Assembly (NCBI GenBank): GCA_020633725.1
Contig: JACKDC010000003.1
Location: forward strand, 372,001 to 436,000
From: Candidatus Latescibacterota bacterium
GTDB taxonomy: Bacteria; Krumholzibacteriota; Krumholzibacteriia; JACNKJ01
Length of the DNA stretch: 64,000 nucleotides
Reading direction: 5' to 3'
This document shows positions 53,443-63,900 of the stretch, piece after piece. Below the pieces are notes generated by a model. That model did not search any database, was not told where the DNA came from, and saw only the letters and a list, made by a program, of their open reading frames with translations. The stretch's first letter is position 1, and the number at the start of each line of letters is the position of its first letter. A program made the position numbers and the translations under genes.

Positions 53443-55428
53443 CTACTTCAGCAGCACGGCGCGGAGGGTGCGGTGCTCGTCCCCGGCGCTGAGGCGGAGC
53501 AGATAGACCCCGGCCGCGAGGGCGCGGCCGTCGTCGCCCTGCGCGTCCCAGCGCAGGCTCTGCGCGCCCGCGGGCAAGTCCCGCGCCGGAAGCGTGGCCA
53601 CGCGGCGGCCGTGGACGTCATAGGCGGCCAGGCTCACGGAGGCCGGGGCGCCCAGCGTGAAGTCCAGCGTGCAGCGGGGGTTGAAGGGGTTGGGCGCGAG
53701 CGAGGCCGACTGGATGAGCGCGGGAGCGAGGTCCTCGGGTTCGAGGGTGAGCAGCAGGAACTCGGCGCCGTCCGCCGTGAGGCCGTAGAGCTCGTAGCGG
53801 GCGCCGCCGGCGGGGGCGGCGTCGTCGAAGGTGTACCGCCAGCGGCCGTTCTCCGCGCTGGGCTCGAGGGGTTCGGGGTTCAGCGGCTGCGGACTCGTCT
53901 CAGGCTCGGATTTCACCGCCGCCACCAGTTCGCGCTGGCTGATCCCGCCCTCGCGGAAGCGCTGCGCCAGCGCCGCGCGGCCCTGCGCGGCCTCCGGCGC
54001 CGGCAGCAGCCGGTAGACGTTGAAGGGCAGCGGCTCGCTGCTCTCCCAGCGGAGGCGCACGGGGCCGTCCTGGCTGCGCAGCGCGCGGCCGTCCACGGCC
54101 ACCGCGGGCGGGACGGCGGTCAGGTCCACGCCGCCCTCGATAGCGTAGGCCCAGCCGCCGCTGGTCAGGTACTGCGTGCCGGCCAGCACGTCGGGGCCGC
54201 CGCCGTTCAGATCGTCGGTGCCGCGCACGCTGAAGAGGCGCGCGCCGGCCGCGAAGATCCAGAGCGTGTCGCCGTCGGCGCCGTTGAAGAGGTAGACCTT
54301 GGTGTCGAAGGAGCCGCCGATGACCTCGTTCACGCCGTCGCCGGTGACGTCGTCCACCCTGTCCACGGCCCAGAAGTCGCCGCCGTTCAGCGTGCCGGCC
54401 CAGGACTGCCAGATCAGCGCGCCGTCGGCGCCGCTCACCACGCGCACGGCGCGATCCCAGGAGCCGATGGCAACGTCGCGGACGCCATCGCCGTTGACGT
54501 CATCGAGGGTGACGAGCCGCATGATGTACTGGAAACTGCCGTTGTCGAAGGTCCAGAGCAGGTTGCCCTCGCGGCCGCTGTAGCAGCGCACCTGGGCGGA
54601 CTGGCCCCAGTTGCCGATGACAACGTCGTCGACGCCATCGCCGTTGACATCGTCAACCAGGGTGGCGGCGTAGTTGCTGGCCCCGGTGTCGCGGACCCAG
54701 AGCTGGGTGCCAACACCGTTCACACCGACGCCGCTGGCGCAGTAGACGCTGTGGTCGTTGTCGCCGGCACAGAACAGCACGTCGGCCGCGTCGTCGCCGT
54801 TCACGTCCGGCAGGGCCACGGCCATGTAGACCGCGTCCAGGGGATGGTAGAAGCGCCAGAGGGGAACGCCGTCGGCGCCGCTCAAGAGGTAGCCGCTGTT
54901 GCTGTCGCTGCCCAGGGCGCAGGCGACTTCGGGGAGGCCGTCGCCGTCGATGTCGGGGACGGCGCTCACGTCGTAGACCCAGCCCGAGGCGGGCGTGTCG
55001 TAGGAGTCGAAGGTCCAGAGCAGGGCGCCGGTGCGGCCGTCGATGGCGTGGACGCTGCGGTTGCCCCAGGCCGTGCCCAGCAGCACGTCGGGAAAGCCGT
55101 CGCCGGAGAGGTCGCCGCAGACCTCGAGGCAGTTGTCGCCGTCGCCGCCACCGTCGCTGACGCCGCTGCTCGGCCGGGCCGACCAGATCACCGGCGGCGG
55201 GTCCCCCATCCCGCCGGAGAGCAGGTAGAGATGGTCGCCCGCGGCGCCGGCGTCGTAGGTCTCCACCACGATGTCAGGGGATCCGTCGCCGTCGACATCC
55301 GGCAGCGTGGCCATGGCGTTGATGTCCTCGATGCCCTGGAAGCGCCAGATCTGGTCGCCGGCGTCGGCGTGGGCGAGGGCGGGAAGGATCAGGGCGAGGG
55401 CGACGAACCACGGGGCGTGGCGTGACAT
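53443..55428 (-). CDS. Secreted FG-GAP/VCBS-repeat protein with C-terminal FlgD-like domain
   Basis: A 661-residue exported protein (signal MSRHAPWFVALALILPALAHADA; GGGAGG 6 nt before the ATG). Eight FG-GAP blades carry calcium-binding DxDGDG loops (DVDGDGSPD, DLSGDGFPD, DIDGDGLPE, DVNGDDAAD, DVNGDGVDD, DVNGDGVRD, DVTGDGVNE, DLNGGGPD), the fold of integrin propellers and many bacterial adhesins. Residues ~415-545 form a charged linker region with FDDAAPAGG. The last ~85 residues are FlgD-like (SASLAPNPFNPRCTL ... WDAQGDDGRALAAGVYLLRL ... RAVLLK). Divergent from the large subtilisin; a promoter is present. Confidence 0.88.
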   Translation of the reverse strand: MSRHAPWFVALALILPALAHADAGDQIWRFQGIEDINAMATLPDVDGDGSPDIVVETYDAGAAGDHLYLLSGGMGDPPPVIWSARPSSGVSDGGGDGDNCLEVCGDLSGDGFPDVLLGTAWGNRSVHAIDGRTGALLWTFDSYDTPASGWVYDVSAVPDIDGDGLPEVACALGSDSNSGYLLSGADGVPLWRFYHPLDAVYMAVALPDVNGDDAADVLFCAGDNDHSVYCASGVGVNGVGTQLWVRDTGASNYAATLVDDVNGDGVDDVVIGNWGQSAQVRCYSGREGNLLWTFDNGSFQYIMRLVTLDDVNGDGVRDVAIGSWDRAVRVVSGADGALIWQSWAGTLNGGDFWAVDRVDDVTGDGVNEVIGGSFDTKVYLFNGADGDTLWIFAAGARLFSVRGTDDLNGGGPDVLAGTQYLTSGGWAYAIEGGVDLTAVPPAVAVDGRALRSQDGPVRLRWESSEPLPFNVYRLLPAPEAAQGRAALAQRFREGGISQRELVAAVKSEPETSPQPLNPEPLEPSAENGRWRYTFDDAAPAGGARYELYGLTADGAEFLLLTLEPEDLAPALIQSASLAPNPFNPRCTLDFTLGAPASVSLAAYDVHGRRVATLPARDLPAGAQSLRWDAQGDDGRALAAGVYLLRLSAGDEHRTLRAVLLK

Positions 55429-55455
55429 GGCGGACCTCCCGGCTTGAGCGGCTCA

Positions 55456-55485
55456 ATTGTAGCGCCAGCGCTGGTCCGGACACAA
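55456..55485 (-). promoter_or_regulatory. Promoter of the FG-GAP protein gene
   Basis: TTGTGT (55480-55485), 18-bp spacer, TACAAT (55456-55461) on the minus strand, 28 nt before the start codon. Confidence 0.55.
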
Positions 55486-55772
55486 CGCGCATGGGCGCGC
55501 GCGGGCAAGCAGTTATCGTGAAAGAAGTCTCATGCCAGTCGGGACGTGTAATCAATCAAGGACACTGTCGCCTCCCTGGACGTAAACGTCGACAACCCTC
55601 ACTTGCGCAGGGACTTGCCCGGTATCGCCGAGAATCCTCCTCCTCAATCAGCTTTTTTGCAGACAGGCTAGCGCACGCATGTTACATCTACGAGCATGGG
55701 GGAGCCGGCACATCGCTCCCCTCGCGCGGTCTCCCCATCCGCGCCACAACCCCAGCATCGAGGAGGATCGCG
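55486..55772. other. Upstream region between the FG-GAP gene and the large subtilisin
   Basis: About 290 bp, AT-richer than its surroundings, with no ORF or RNA gene I can support. It probably carries the subtilisin promoter (a TTTTTTGCAGACA ... TGTTACAT run at ~55640-55690 is suggestive) and regulatory sites. Confidence 0.4.
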
Positions 55773-58700
55773 ATGAAAGCTGCGCTTCACAAGGCGCTGG
55801 CGCCGGCGGCTTTGGCCCTGGCCCTCTGCATCCTGCTCGCGCTGCCCGGCCCCGCGGCCGCGGCGAACACGCGCGAGTTCACCCCGGTTCAATCCGGCTT
55901 CCAGGCCCGAGGCGAGGCCCTCCCGCTCTTCGCCCCGGGCCGCGTCCTGGTGAAGCTCCAGCAGGACGCCATGGAGGCATCGATCATCCCCGGCACGCTC
56001 GCGCGCGACGCGGCCCTGCCCGCCGCCCGCACAGGCATCGACCGTGTGGACGCAGTGCTCGCCTCCGTGCAGGCGGCGACCGTCCGCCGCGCCTACGCCA
56101 CGCCCGCCGATCAGCGGCAGGCCGAGGCGCTGGGCGTGGAGCGCTGGTTCATCGTGGACTTCACGGCGCGCGTGGCGGCGGACCAGCTGGCGCGGCGCCT
56201 CGCCGACCTGCCCGAGGTGGAGGCGGCCACGGTCGACTGGCGGGCCTTCCCCGCGGTCGTGCCCTCCGACCCCATGCACTCGCTGCACTGGGGCCACAAC
56301 AACACGGCCCAGCTCCTCAGCTACGACTGGTCCACCTTCAGCCACGAGAACGGCTCGCCGGTGGGCACGCCCGGCTTCGACGCCAACGCCCACGCGGCGT
56401 GGGACGGCGCGCAGGGCTTCGGCAACAGCGGCGTGATCATCGCCATCATCGACAGCGGCGTCGAGGCGGGTCATCCGGACCTGCGCCAGGTCGCCGGCTA
56501 CGACTACGGTGACAACGACAGCAACCCGGACGACAACTCCGCCTCCCCCGGCCACGGCACCGCCTGCGCCGGCGTGGCCGCGGCCATGACCAACAGCCTC
56601 GGCACGGCCGGCATCGCCGCCGACTGCAGCATCATGCCGCTCAAGGTGGCCAACAGCGCCGGCAGCATGTACTTCTCGTCCATCCAGAACGCGCTCTATC
56701 ACGCGGCGGACAACGGCGCGGACATCATCAGCATGAGCCTGGGCGCGGCGATCAGCAGCGACCCGGCCACGGACACCGCGCTGCAGTACGCCTACAACGC
56801 CGGCGTGACGATCCTCGCGGCCACGGGCAACGAGAACGCCAGCACCATCAGCTACCCGGCGATCAACCAGTACGTGATCGCGGTGGGCGCGGCCTCCCCC
56901 TGCGGCGAGCGCAAGCGCTCGAGCAGCAACAGCAGCGAGCTGAACCCCGGGGTGAATGCTGACCCCAACGGCTACACCTGCGACGGCGAGCGCTGGTGGG
57001 GCTCGAACTACGGTTCGACCTCCCAGGGCGCTGCCAGCGCGGTCGACGTGATCGCCCCCACGATCCTGCCCACCACCGACCTGCTCGGCTCGGCGGGCTA
57101 CGATCCGAGCGACTACTCCAAGTGGTTCAACGGCACGAGCTGCGCCACGCCCTACGCGGCGGGGGTCTGCGCCCTCATCAAGGCCGCCAACCCGGGCTGG
57201 ACCCCGGCGCAGGTGCGCACCCAGCTGCGCAGCACGGCGCAGGACATCACCAGCGTCGAGTCCGGCACGGGCTGGGACCGCTACACCGGCTACGGCATGG
57301 TGGACGCGGCGGCGGCGGTCGGCGGCGGCACGACCACGGACCAGGTGACCGTCACCTATCCCAACGGCGGCGAGACGCTGACCGGCGGCGGCAGCGCCAC
57401 CATCACCTGGACCAGCCAGGGCAGCTTCAGCACCGTGAACATCGACTTCTCGAGCAACGGTGGCGCGAGCTGGAGCACCGTGGTCACCGGCACCGCCAAC
57501 GACGGCAGCTACGGCTGGACCGTGCCGTCCACGGCCACGACCCAGGGCCGCATCCGCGTGAGCGGCGGCACGGCGTCCGACACCAGCAACAGCAACTTCA
57601 CGATCAACGTCTCCACCGGCGGCGACTACGCCACTCTGCCCTACAGCACCGGCTTCGAGTCTGGCGCGGTGGACAGCTACTGGACGACCACGTCCAGCGG
57701 CAACGGCCGCGTGCTGATCACCACGGCCAACACGCCCCACTCGGGCAGCTACCAGATGACCATGGACACGTCCACCAGCGGCAGCTACGCCACCAACGAG
57801 GCCTGGCTGCACCTGGACCTCTCCGGGGAGACCGGCGTGGACCTGGACTACTGGTGGAAGGAGTTCGGCGACGAGACGCACAGCACCGACGGCGTCTACT
57901 TCTCCAGCAACGGCGGCGCGAGCTTCGTCAAGGTGCAGAACCTGAACGGCGGCAGCACCACGAACAACACCTGGCAGCACTACACGCTGGACCTCGACGC
58001 GCTCGCCTCCGCCAACGGCCTCTCGCTGACCAGCACCTTCGTCGTCAAGTTCCAGCAGTACGACAACTACCCGATCAGCACCGACGGCTTCGCCTTCGAC
58101 GACATCACCGTCCAGGGCAGCGCCCCGCCGCCCGACGCGATCACGGTGACGGCGCCCAACGGCGGCGAGAACTTCACCGCGGGTGACGCCGCCGGCATCA
58201 CCTGGAGCTGGACCGGCACCTTCACGACGGTGAGCATCGACTACTCCACCAACGGCGGCTCGAGCTGGACCAGCATCACCGGCAGCACGGCCAACGACGG
58301 CAGCTACACCTGGACCGTGCCCGCCGAGGCCACGACCCAGGGCCGCGTGCGCGTGTCAGGCGGCACGGCCTCCGACGCGAGCAACAGCAACTTCACGATC
58401 ACGGTGCCCAGCGGCGGCGATCGCGCCACGGTGCCCTACAGCACCGGCTTCGAGTCCGGCGCGGTGGACAGCTACTGGACCACCGCCTCGACCGGCAACG
58501 GCCGCGTGCTGATCACCAGCGCGAACTCGCCCCATTCGGGCAGCTACCAGATGACCATGGACACCTCCACCAGCGGCAGCTACGCCACCAACGAGGCCTG
58601 GCTGCTGCTCGACCTCGCCGGCCAGACCGACGTGGTGCTGGACTTCTGGTGGAAGGAGTTCGGCGACGAGACGCACAGCACCGACGGCGTCTACTTCTCC

Positions 58701-59591
58701 AGCAACGATGGCGCCAGCTTCGTGAAGGTGCAGAACCTGAACGGCGCCAGCTACGCGAACAACACCTGGCAGCACTTCACGCTGGACCTTGACGCGCTCG
58801 CCAGCGCCAACGGGCTCGCGCTCAACGGCAGCTTCGTCGTGAAGTTCCAGCAGTACGACAACTACCCCATCGCCACCGACGGCTTCGCCTTCGACGACAT
58901 CAGCGTCACGGCAGGCTCGGGCGGCGGCAGCGGCATCACCGCCGAGACCGAGCCCAACGGCGACTCGAGCACGGCCAACGGCCCCGTGGGCGATGGCACG
59001 GCCGTCGCGGGCACGATCTCCAGCAGCAGCGACGACGACTGGTTCTACCTGGACGTCGCCACTGCCGGGAACATCAACATCTCGGTGGCGATCGGTTCCA
59101 GCGCGGACCTGGACTGGTACCTCTACAACTCGTCGCTGACCGAAGTCGCGCGCGGTTACACCACCTCCAACCCCGAGGCCGGCAGCTACAATGCCGCCGC
59201 GGGCCATTACTACCTGCGGGTGGACGGCTACCTCGGCGCCACGAGCAGCTACACGCTTACGGTGGCCGGCGGCCTCGCCCGGTATATGCCCGGCACGCCC
59301 AAGACCGTCCCGGCGGTCTTCGCGCTGGGCCAGAACCACCCGAACCCCTTCAACCCGAAGACGACGATCCGCTTCTCCCTGCCCGATGCCGGGCAGGCGC
59401 GCCTCTTCGTCTTCGACGTGAACGGGCGCCAGGTCGCCACGCTCATCGACGAGCACCTGGAGGCCGGCGAGCACACGGTCGACTGGAACGGCCGCGACGA
59501 CGCGGGCGTGCGCGTGAGCTCGGGCGTGTACTTCTACCGCCTGGACGCACCGGACCACACCCAGACCCGCAAGATGCTGCTCCTGCAGTAG
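55773..59591 (+). CDS. Large secreted subtilisin (S8) with duplicated modules, PPC and FlgD-like domains
   Basis: A 1,272-residue exported protein (signal MKAALHKALAPAALALALCILLALPGPAAA; GGAGG 6 nt upstream of the ATG at 55773). The protease domain (~220-480) has D227 (IIDSGVEAGHPDL), H261 (GHGTACAG) and S456 (NGTSCATPYAAG). From ~525 a 265-residue module is duplicated almost exactly (57346 and 58141): an Ig-like domain (YPNGGETLTGGGSATITW, GRIRVSGGTASDTSNSNFTI) followed by a MAM-like domain (STGFESGAVDSYWTT, WWKEFGDETHSTDG). Then a pre-peptidase C-terminal (PPC) domain (~1055-1165) and the FlgD-like end (NHPNPFNPKTTI ... KMLLLQ). Likely extracellular or surface-bound proteolysis with glycan- or protein-binding modules. 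Confidence 0.92.
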   Translation: MKAALHKALAPAALALALCILLALPGPAAAANTREFTPVQSGFQARGEALPLFAPGRVLVKLQQDAMEASIIPGTLARDAALPAARTGIDRVDAVLASVQAATVRRAYATPADQRQAEALGVERWFIVDFTARVAADQLARRLADLPEVEAATVDWRAFPAVVPSDPMHSLHWGHNNTAQLLSYDWSTFSHENGSPVGTPGFDANAHAAWDGAQGFGNSGVIIAIIDSGVEAGHPDLRQVAGYDYGDNDSNPDDNSASPGHGTACAGVAAAMTNSLGTAGIAADCSIMPLKVANSAGSMYFSSIQNALYHAADNGADIISMSLGAAISSDPATDTALQYAYNAGVTILAATGNENASTISYPAINQYVIAVGAASPCGERKRSSSNSSELNPGVNADPNGYTCDGERWWGSNYGSTSQGAASAVDVIAPTILPTTDLLGSAGYDPSDYSKWFNGTSCATPYAAGVCALIKAANPGWTPAQVRTQLRSTAQDITSVESGTGWDRYTGYGMVDAAAAVGGGTTTDQVTVTYPNGGETLTGGGSATITWTSQGSFSTVNIDFSSNGGASWSTVVTGTANDGSYGWTVPSTATTQGRIRVSGGTASDTSNSNFTINVSTGGDYATLPYSTGFESGAVDSYWTTTSSGNGRVLITTANTPHSGSYQMTMDTSTSGSYATNEAWLHLDLSGETGVDLDYWWKEFGDETHSTDGVYFSSNGGASFVKVQNLNGGSTTNNTWQHYTLDLDALASANGLSLTSTFVVKFQQYDNYPISTDGFAFDDITVQGSAPPPDAITVTAPNGGENFTAGDAAGITWSWTGTFTTVSIDYSTNGGSSWTSITGSTANDGSYTWTVPAEATTQGRVRVSGGTASDASNSNFTITVPSGGDRATVPYSTGFESGAVDSYWTTASTGNGRVLITSANSPHSGSYQMTMDTSTSGSYATNEAWLLLDLAGQTDVVLDFWWKEFGDETHSTDGVYFSSNDGASFVKVQNLNGASYANNTWQHFTLDLDALASANGLALNGSFVVKFQQYDNYPIATDGFAFDDISVTAGSGGGSGITAETEPNGDSSTANGPVGDGTAVAGTISSSSDDDWFYLDVATAGNINISVAIGSSADLDWYLYNSSLTEVARGYTTSNPEAGSYNAAAGHYYLRVDGYLGATSSYTLTVAGGLARYMPGTPKTVPAVFALGQNHPNPFNPKTTIRFSLPDAGQARLFVFDVNGRQVATLIDEHLEAGEHTVDWNGRDDAGVRVSSGVYFYRLDAPDHTQTRKMLLLQ
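57346..58935 (+). repeat. Tandem in-frame duplication inside the large subtilisin gene
   Basis: Two direct copies of a 795-bp (265-codon) unit, highly similar at the DNA level (for example the FESGAVDSYWTT, NEAWL, WWKEFGDETHSTDG and QQYDNYPI segments), encoding an Ig-like plus MAM-like pair. The divergence is low enough to suggest a recent duplication or ongoing gene conversion. Confidence 0.8.
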
Positions 59592-59615
59592 CCGCGGTTC
59601 CGCGGAAGCTCCAAA

Positions 59616-59645
59616 GCCCGGCGACCCCGTGTCGCCGGGCTTTTT
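59616..59645 (+). terminator. Terminator at inner end of HNH copy 2
   Basis: Same hairpin as copy 1 (GCCCGGCGAC / GTCGCCGGGC, loop CCCGT on the plus strand) followed by TTTTT, 25 nt after the stop of the large subtilisin, which it terminates. It also begins the HNH element. Confidence 0.85.
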
Positions 59646-59661
59646 CGTGCAGCGGCGTCAG

Positions 59662-60627
59662 TCAGGGCGAGCCGCGCGCGCTCGCCCCGGCGACGACCGC
59701 CCGCGCGAGGCCCCGCTCGTGATGGAGCTGATGGCACGCGCTGCAGAGCGTGATCAGGTTGCTCGGGTCGTTCGTGCCGCCGTTCGCGCGGGGCTTCCGG
59801 TGGTGAACTTCGAGGAAGCGCGTGCTCGTGCAGCCCGGACCCTGGCAGCGGTGGCCGTCACGGGCGAGGATCTTCCGCCGCAGCGCGGGCGTGAGCGTGC
59901 GCGGCGGGTCGCCCCCGGGGGCGGGCAGTTCGCCGCGGCCCGTGACGTAGGCCTGCGCCCCGCAGTCCGGGCAGCGGCGAATGATCACGGTGGCGGCTTG
60001 CTTCACCCGCCCCCGGGGGCGGATGGCGAGCGCTGCGAGCACCAGCTCTTCCTTCGGGTCTAGCTGCCCGTCCTTGCGAAGCTGTTCGATCAGCGCTTCC
60101 CAGCGCGCGTACTGCTCGGGCGTGAAGCTCAGCGTGACGCGCAGGGGCGCGGCGGCTTCGGCGTCGCTGCGACGCGCTTCGGGCTCGCCCGCCGCGAACA
60201 GCGCCGGGGGATCCTGGCGCTTCCTCGGCGGCCGCGGCCGGCTCGCCTTCACCTTGCGCTCCAGCGCGCGGCGGCCGAGCCGCTTGGCATCGTCGAGCCA
60301 GCGGCCTTCGTTCGCCGGCGTCGCCACCGAGACGAGCTCCCGCGCCTTGGTCCAGGGCAGCTCGCCAGACTCGACGGCGCGTCGTGTCTCCGGCAGGCGC
60401 TCGAGTGCACCGGCCATGCGCACGAAGGCCGAGAGCTTGCGCTCGGAGAAGCCCAGCGCCTCTCGCCCGTAGGCATGGATCGAGGAGTAGCCCAGTTCGC
60501 GGTAAAGCCCCTCCTCCAGGATCGACGCGAAGGAGAGCAGCGCGCCCTTCTCGAGGCGTTGCAGTCGCTCAAGTTCAGTCGTCAGAGCCCGGTGCAGTCG
60601 CCGGGCGCGGTCGGCTCGAGTCTGCAT
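59662..60627 (-). CDS. HNH endonuclease (DUF222-like), copy 2
   Basis: A 321-residue protein, 94% identical to the copy at 8996-9961. The start at 60627 corresponds to the first copy's ATG; an upstream ATG 16 codons earlier is non-homologous. All HNH residues (EVHH, N290, CHQLHH) and the cysteine pairs are unchanged, and no frame is broken, so both copies appear functional. Substitutions are mostly in the N-terminal region (for example SILEEG against TIMEDQ). Its codon at the P3 palindrome differs (RPRGR against RPRGP), restoring a longer 16-bp palindrome in this copy. Confidence 0.9.
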   Translation of the reverse strand: MQTRADRARRLHRALTTELERLQRLEKGALLSFASILEEGLYRELGYSSIHAYGREALGFSERKLSAFVRMAGALERLPETRRAVESGELPWTKARELVSVATPANEGRWLDDAKRLGRRALERKVKASRPRPPRKRQDPPALFAAGEPEARRSDAEAAAPLRVTLSFTPEQYARWEALIEQLRKDGQLDPKEELVLAALAIRPRGRVKQAATVIIRRCPDCGAQAYVTGRGELPAPGGDPPRTLTPALRRKILARDGHRCQGPGCTSTRFLEVHHRKPRANGGTNDPSNLITLCSACHQLHHERGLARAVVAGASARGSP

Positions 60628-60667
60628 GATGAAAGTCCCAGGAAAGTGCAGCGGGAGGCTTGCGAGG

Positions 60668-60702
60668 GATACCAATGTATAGTATCATACGAAGGCCGTC
60701 AA
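60668..60702 (-). promoter_or_regulatory. Promoter and inverted repeat of HNH copy 2
   Basis: TTGACG on the minus strand (60697-60702) and the inverted repeat GATACTA-TACAT-TGGTATC (60668-60686), which here carries one mismatch against the perfect repeat of copy 1. Confidence 0.5.
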
Positions 60703-60956
60703 GGGCGGCACGACAGATAGTCGAGAGAATCTTCCCGCGGCAGCCCCCAGCCGCCCCCGGGGGCGGGCGAGACCAGGAGGTCCGATAGCGCCAGACACGC
60801 GCCGCCGCTGAACAACCCGCCCCCGGGGGCGGCCGAAGACAGCCAATAGCGGCCTCGGTCAGACATAATTTACGGCCCGAAAACCAAGTTTCTTCGCTGG
60901 CGCGCCCGTGCGCTTGTCAGTAAATTGGGTCCCGAATTCCACATGGAGGGACCAGC

Positions 60957-63900
60957 ATGAGCCGCAGAATGGTGACCATCGACGGCAACGAAGCCGCTGC
61001 CTACGTGGCGCACAAGGTCAACGAAGTCATCGCCATCTACCCGATCACGCCCAGTTCGAACATGGGTGAGCTGGCCGACGACTACTCGGCCCGCGGGCAG
61101 AAGAACATCTGGGGCACGGTGCCCACCGTGGTCGAGATGCAGAGCGAGGGCGGCGCGTCCGGCGCGGTGCACGGCAGCCTGCAGACCGGCGCGCTCACCA
61201 CGACCTTCACCGCCTCCCAGGGCCTGCTCCTGATGATCCCCAACATGTACAAGATCGCGGGCGAGCTGACGTCCACGGTCTTCCACGTGTCGGCGCGCAC
61301 GGTGGCCACCCACGCGCTGTCGATCTTCGGCGATCACAGCGATGTGATGGGCGTCCGCCAGACGGGCTGGGCGCTGCTGGCCAGCGGTTCGGTGCAGGAG
61401 GTCATGGACAACGCGCTCATCGCGCAGGCGGCCACGCTCGCGGCGCGGGTGCCCGTCCTCCACTTCTTCGACGGCTTCCGCACCAGCCACGAGGTCCTCA
61501 AGGTGGAACAGCTCACCGAGGACGACATGCGCGCCATGGTGGACGACGCGCTCGTTCGCGCGCATCGCGAGCGCGGGCTCAGCCCCGAGCGCCCGGTGCT
61601 GCGCGGCTCGGCGCAGAACCCCGACGTCTTCTTCCAGGCCCGCGAGGCGGCGAACCCCTACTTCACCGCGTGCCCGGAGCACGTGCAGGCGGCCATGGAC
61701 CGCTTCGCCAAGCTCACCGGCCGGCAGTACCACCTCTTCGACTACGTGGGCGATCCAGAGGCTGAGCGCGTGCTCATCATGATGGGCTCCGGCGCCGAGA
61801 CCGCCCACGAGGCGGTGGAGGCGATGAACGCCGCCGGCGAGAAGGTGGGCCTGATCAAGGTGCGCCTCTACCGTCCCTTCGCCGCGGACGCCCTCCTCGC
61901 CGCGCTGCCCAAGTCCGTCAAGGCCATCGCGGTGCTCGACCGCACCAAGGAGCCGGGCGCCCAGAGCGAACCGCTCTACGCCGACGTCCTCACCGCCCTC
62001 GCCGAGGCGCAGGCCGAGGGCCGCCTGCCCCTGCCCGCCATGCCGCGCATGGTCGGCGGCCGCTACGGCCTCTCCTCCAAGGAGTTCACGCCGGCCATGG
62101 CCCGCGGCGTGCTCGACGAACTGGGCAAGGCGAAGTCCAAGAACCGCTTCACGGTGGGCATCAACGACGACCTGACCCAGAGTTCGCTCGACTACGACCC
62201 GGCCTGGACCGTCGCCGACAAGGGCACCTTCCAGGGCATGTTCTTCGGCCTCGGCGCCGACGGCACCGTGGGCGCGAACAAGAACAGCATCAAGATCATC
62301 GGCGAGAACACGGACAGCTTCGCGCAGGGCTACTTCGTCTACGACTCCAAGAAGAGCGGGTCGATGACCATCAGCCACCTGCGCTTCGGCAAGAAGCCCA
62401 TCCGCAGCAGCTACCTGATCCAGGACGCGGACTTCGTGGCCTGCCACCAGAGCGTCTTCCTCGAGAAGTACGACATGCTGGCCAAGGCCAAGCCGGGCGC
62501 GGTCTTCCTGCTCAACACCCAGGCCGGCCCCGAGGAAGTCTGGGAGACGCTCCCGCTGCCCACGCAGCAGGCGATCCTGGACAAGGGGCTGCGGCTCTTC
62601 GTCATCGACGCCTACAAGGTGGCCGGCGAGACGGGCATGGGCGTGCGCATCAACACGATCATGCAGACCTGCTTCTTCGCCATCAGCGGCGTGCTGCCGC
62701 GCGAGGAGGCCATCGCCCAGATCAAGAAGGCCATCGAGAAGACCTACGGGAAGCGCGGCGAGGAGGTCGTGCGCAAGAACTACGCGGCCGTCGACGGCAC
62801 GCTGGCCGGCCTGCACGAGGTGAAGACGCCGGCGGCCGTCACCAGCCGGACCGGGCTCAAGCCGCCGGTGTCCGACCGCGCGCCGGAGTTCGTGAAGCGC
62901 GTGACGGCGGAGATCATCGCCGGGCGCGGCGACGACCTGCCCGTGAGCGCCTTCCCCGCCGACGGCACCTTCCCCACCGACACGGCGCGCTGGGAGAAGC
63001 GGGCCATCGCGCTGGAGGTGCCGGTCTGGGATCCGGCCGTGTGCATCCAGTGCAACAAGTGCGCGCTGATCTGCCCCCACGCGGCGATCCGTCCCAAGAT
63101 CTACGAACCCGCCGCGCTCGCGGGCGCGCCCGGGACCTTCAAGCACACCGACGCCAAGGGCAAGGAGCTGGCCGGCCAGGCCTACACGCTCCAGGTGGCG
63201 GCCGAGGACTGCACCGGCTGCGGGCTCTGCGTCCACGTCTGCCCGGCCAAGAACAAGGCCGAGGTGCGCCTCAAGGCGATCAACATGGAGCCGCTGACGC
63301 CCATCCGCGACCAGGAGCGCGAGAACTTCGAGTTCTTCCTCGGCCTGCCCGAGCCCGACCGCCGGGCGCTGAACGTGACCAAGGTCAAGGACAGCCAGTT
63401 CCTGCAGCCGCTCTTCGAGTTCAGCGGCGCCTGCGCCGGCTGCGGCGAGACGCCCTACGTGAAGCTCGTCAGCCAGCTCTTCGGCGACCGCATGGTGGTG
63501 GCCAACGCCACGGGCTGCTCGTCGATCTACGGCGGCAACCTGCCCACGACGCCCTGGTCCAAGGACGCCGCCGGCCGCGGCCCGGCCTGGTCCAACAGCC
63601 TCTTCGAGGACAACGCCGAGTTCGGCATGGGCTTCCGCCTCAGCATCGACAAGCAGACGGAGTACGCCCGCGAGCTCCTGGCGGACCTGCGCGACGCCGT
63701 CGGCGCCGGCCTGGCCGACGCCATCCTCGGCGCCGAGCAGAAGAGCGAGGCGGACATCCACGACCAGCGCGAGCGCGTGGAGCAGCTGCGGGCCCGTCTG
63801 GCGAAGGTGGACGACCCCCGCGCCAAGCGGCTCGCCGACCTGGCCGACATGCTGGTGAAGAAGAGCGTCTGGATCATGGGCGGCGACGGCTGGGCCTACG

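Larger units (their letters stand above)
59616..60832 (-). mobile_element. HNH endonuclease element, copy 2 (inverted)
   Basis: 1,217 bp, the reverse-complement counterpart of 8791-10007, with identical internal spacing. Palindrome cores lie at 59911-59922, 60009-60020, 60753-60764 and 60819-60830; the last two match the outer pair of copy 1 (66 bp apart in both). Differences are substitutions only. Similarity ends at the outer palindrome on one side and at the terminator hairpin on the other, so the unit is bounded in the same way at both loci. Flanking DNA shows no shared target duplication. Confidence 0.78.
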
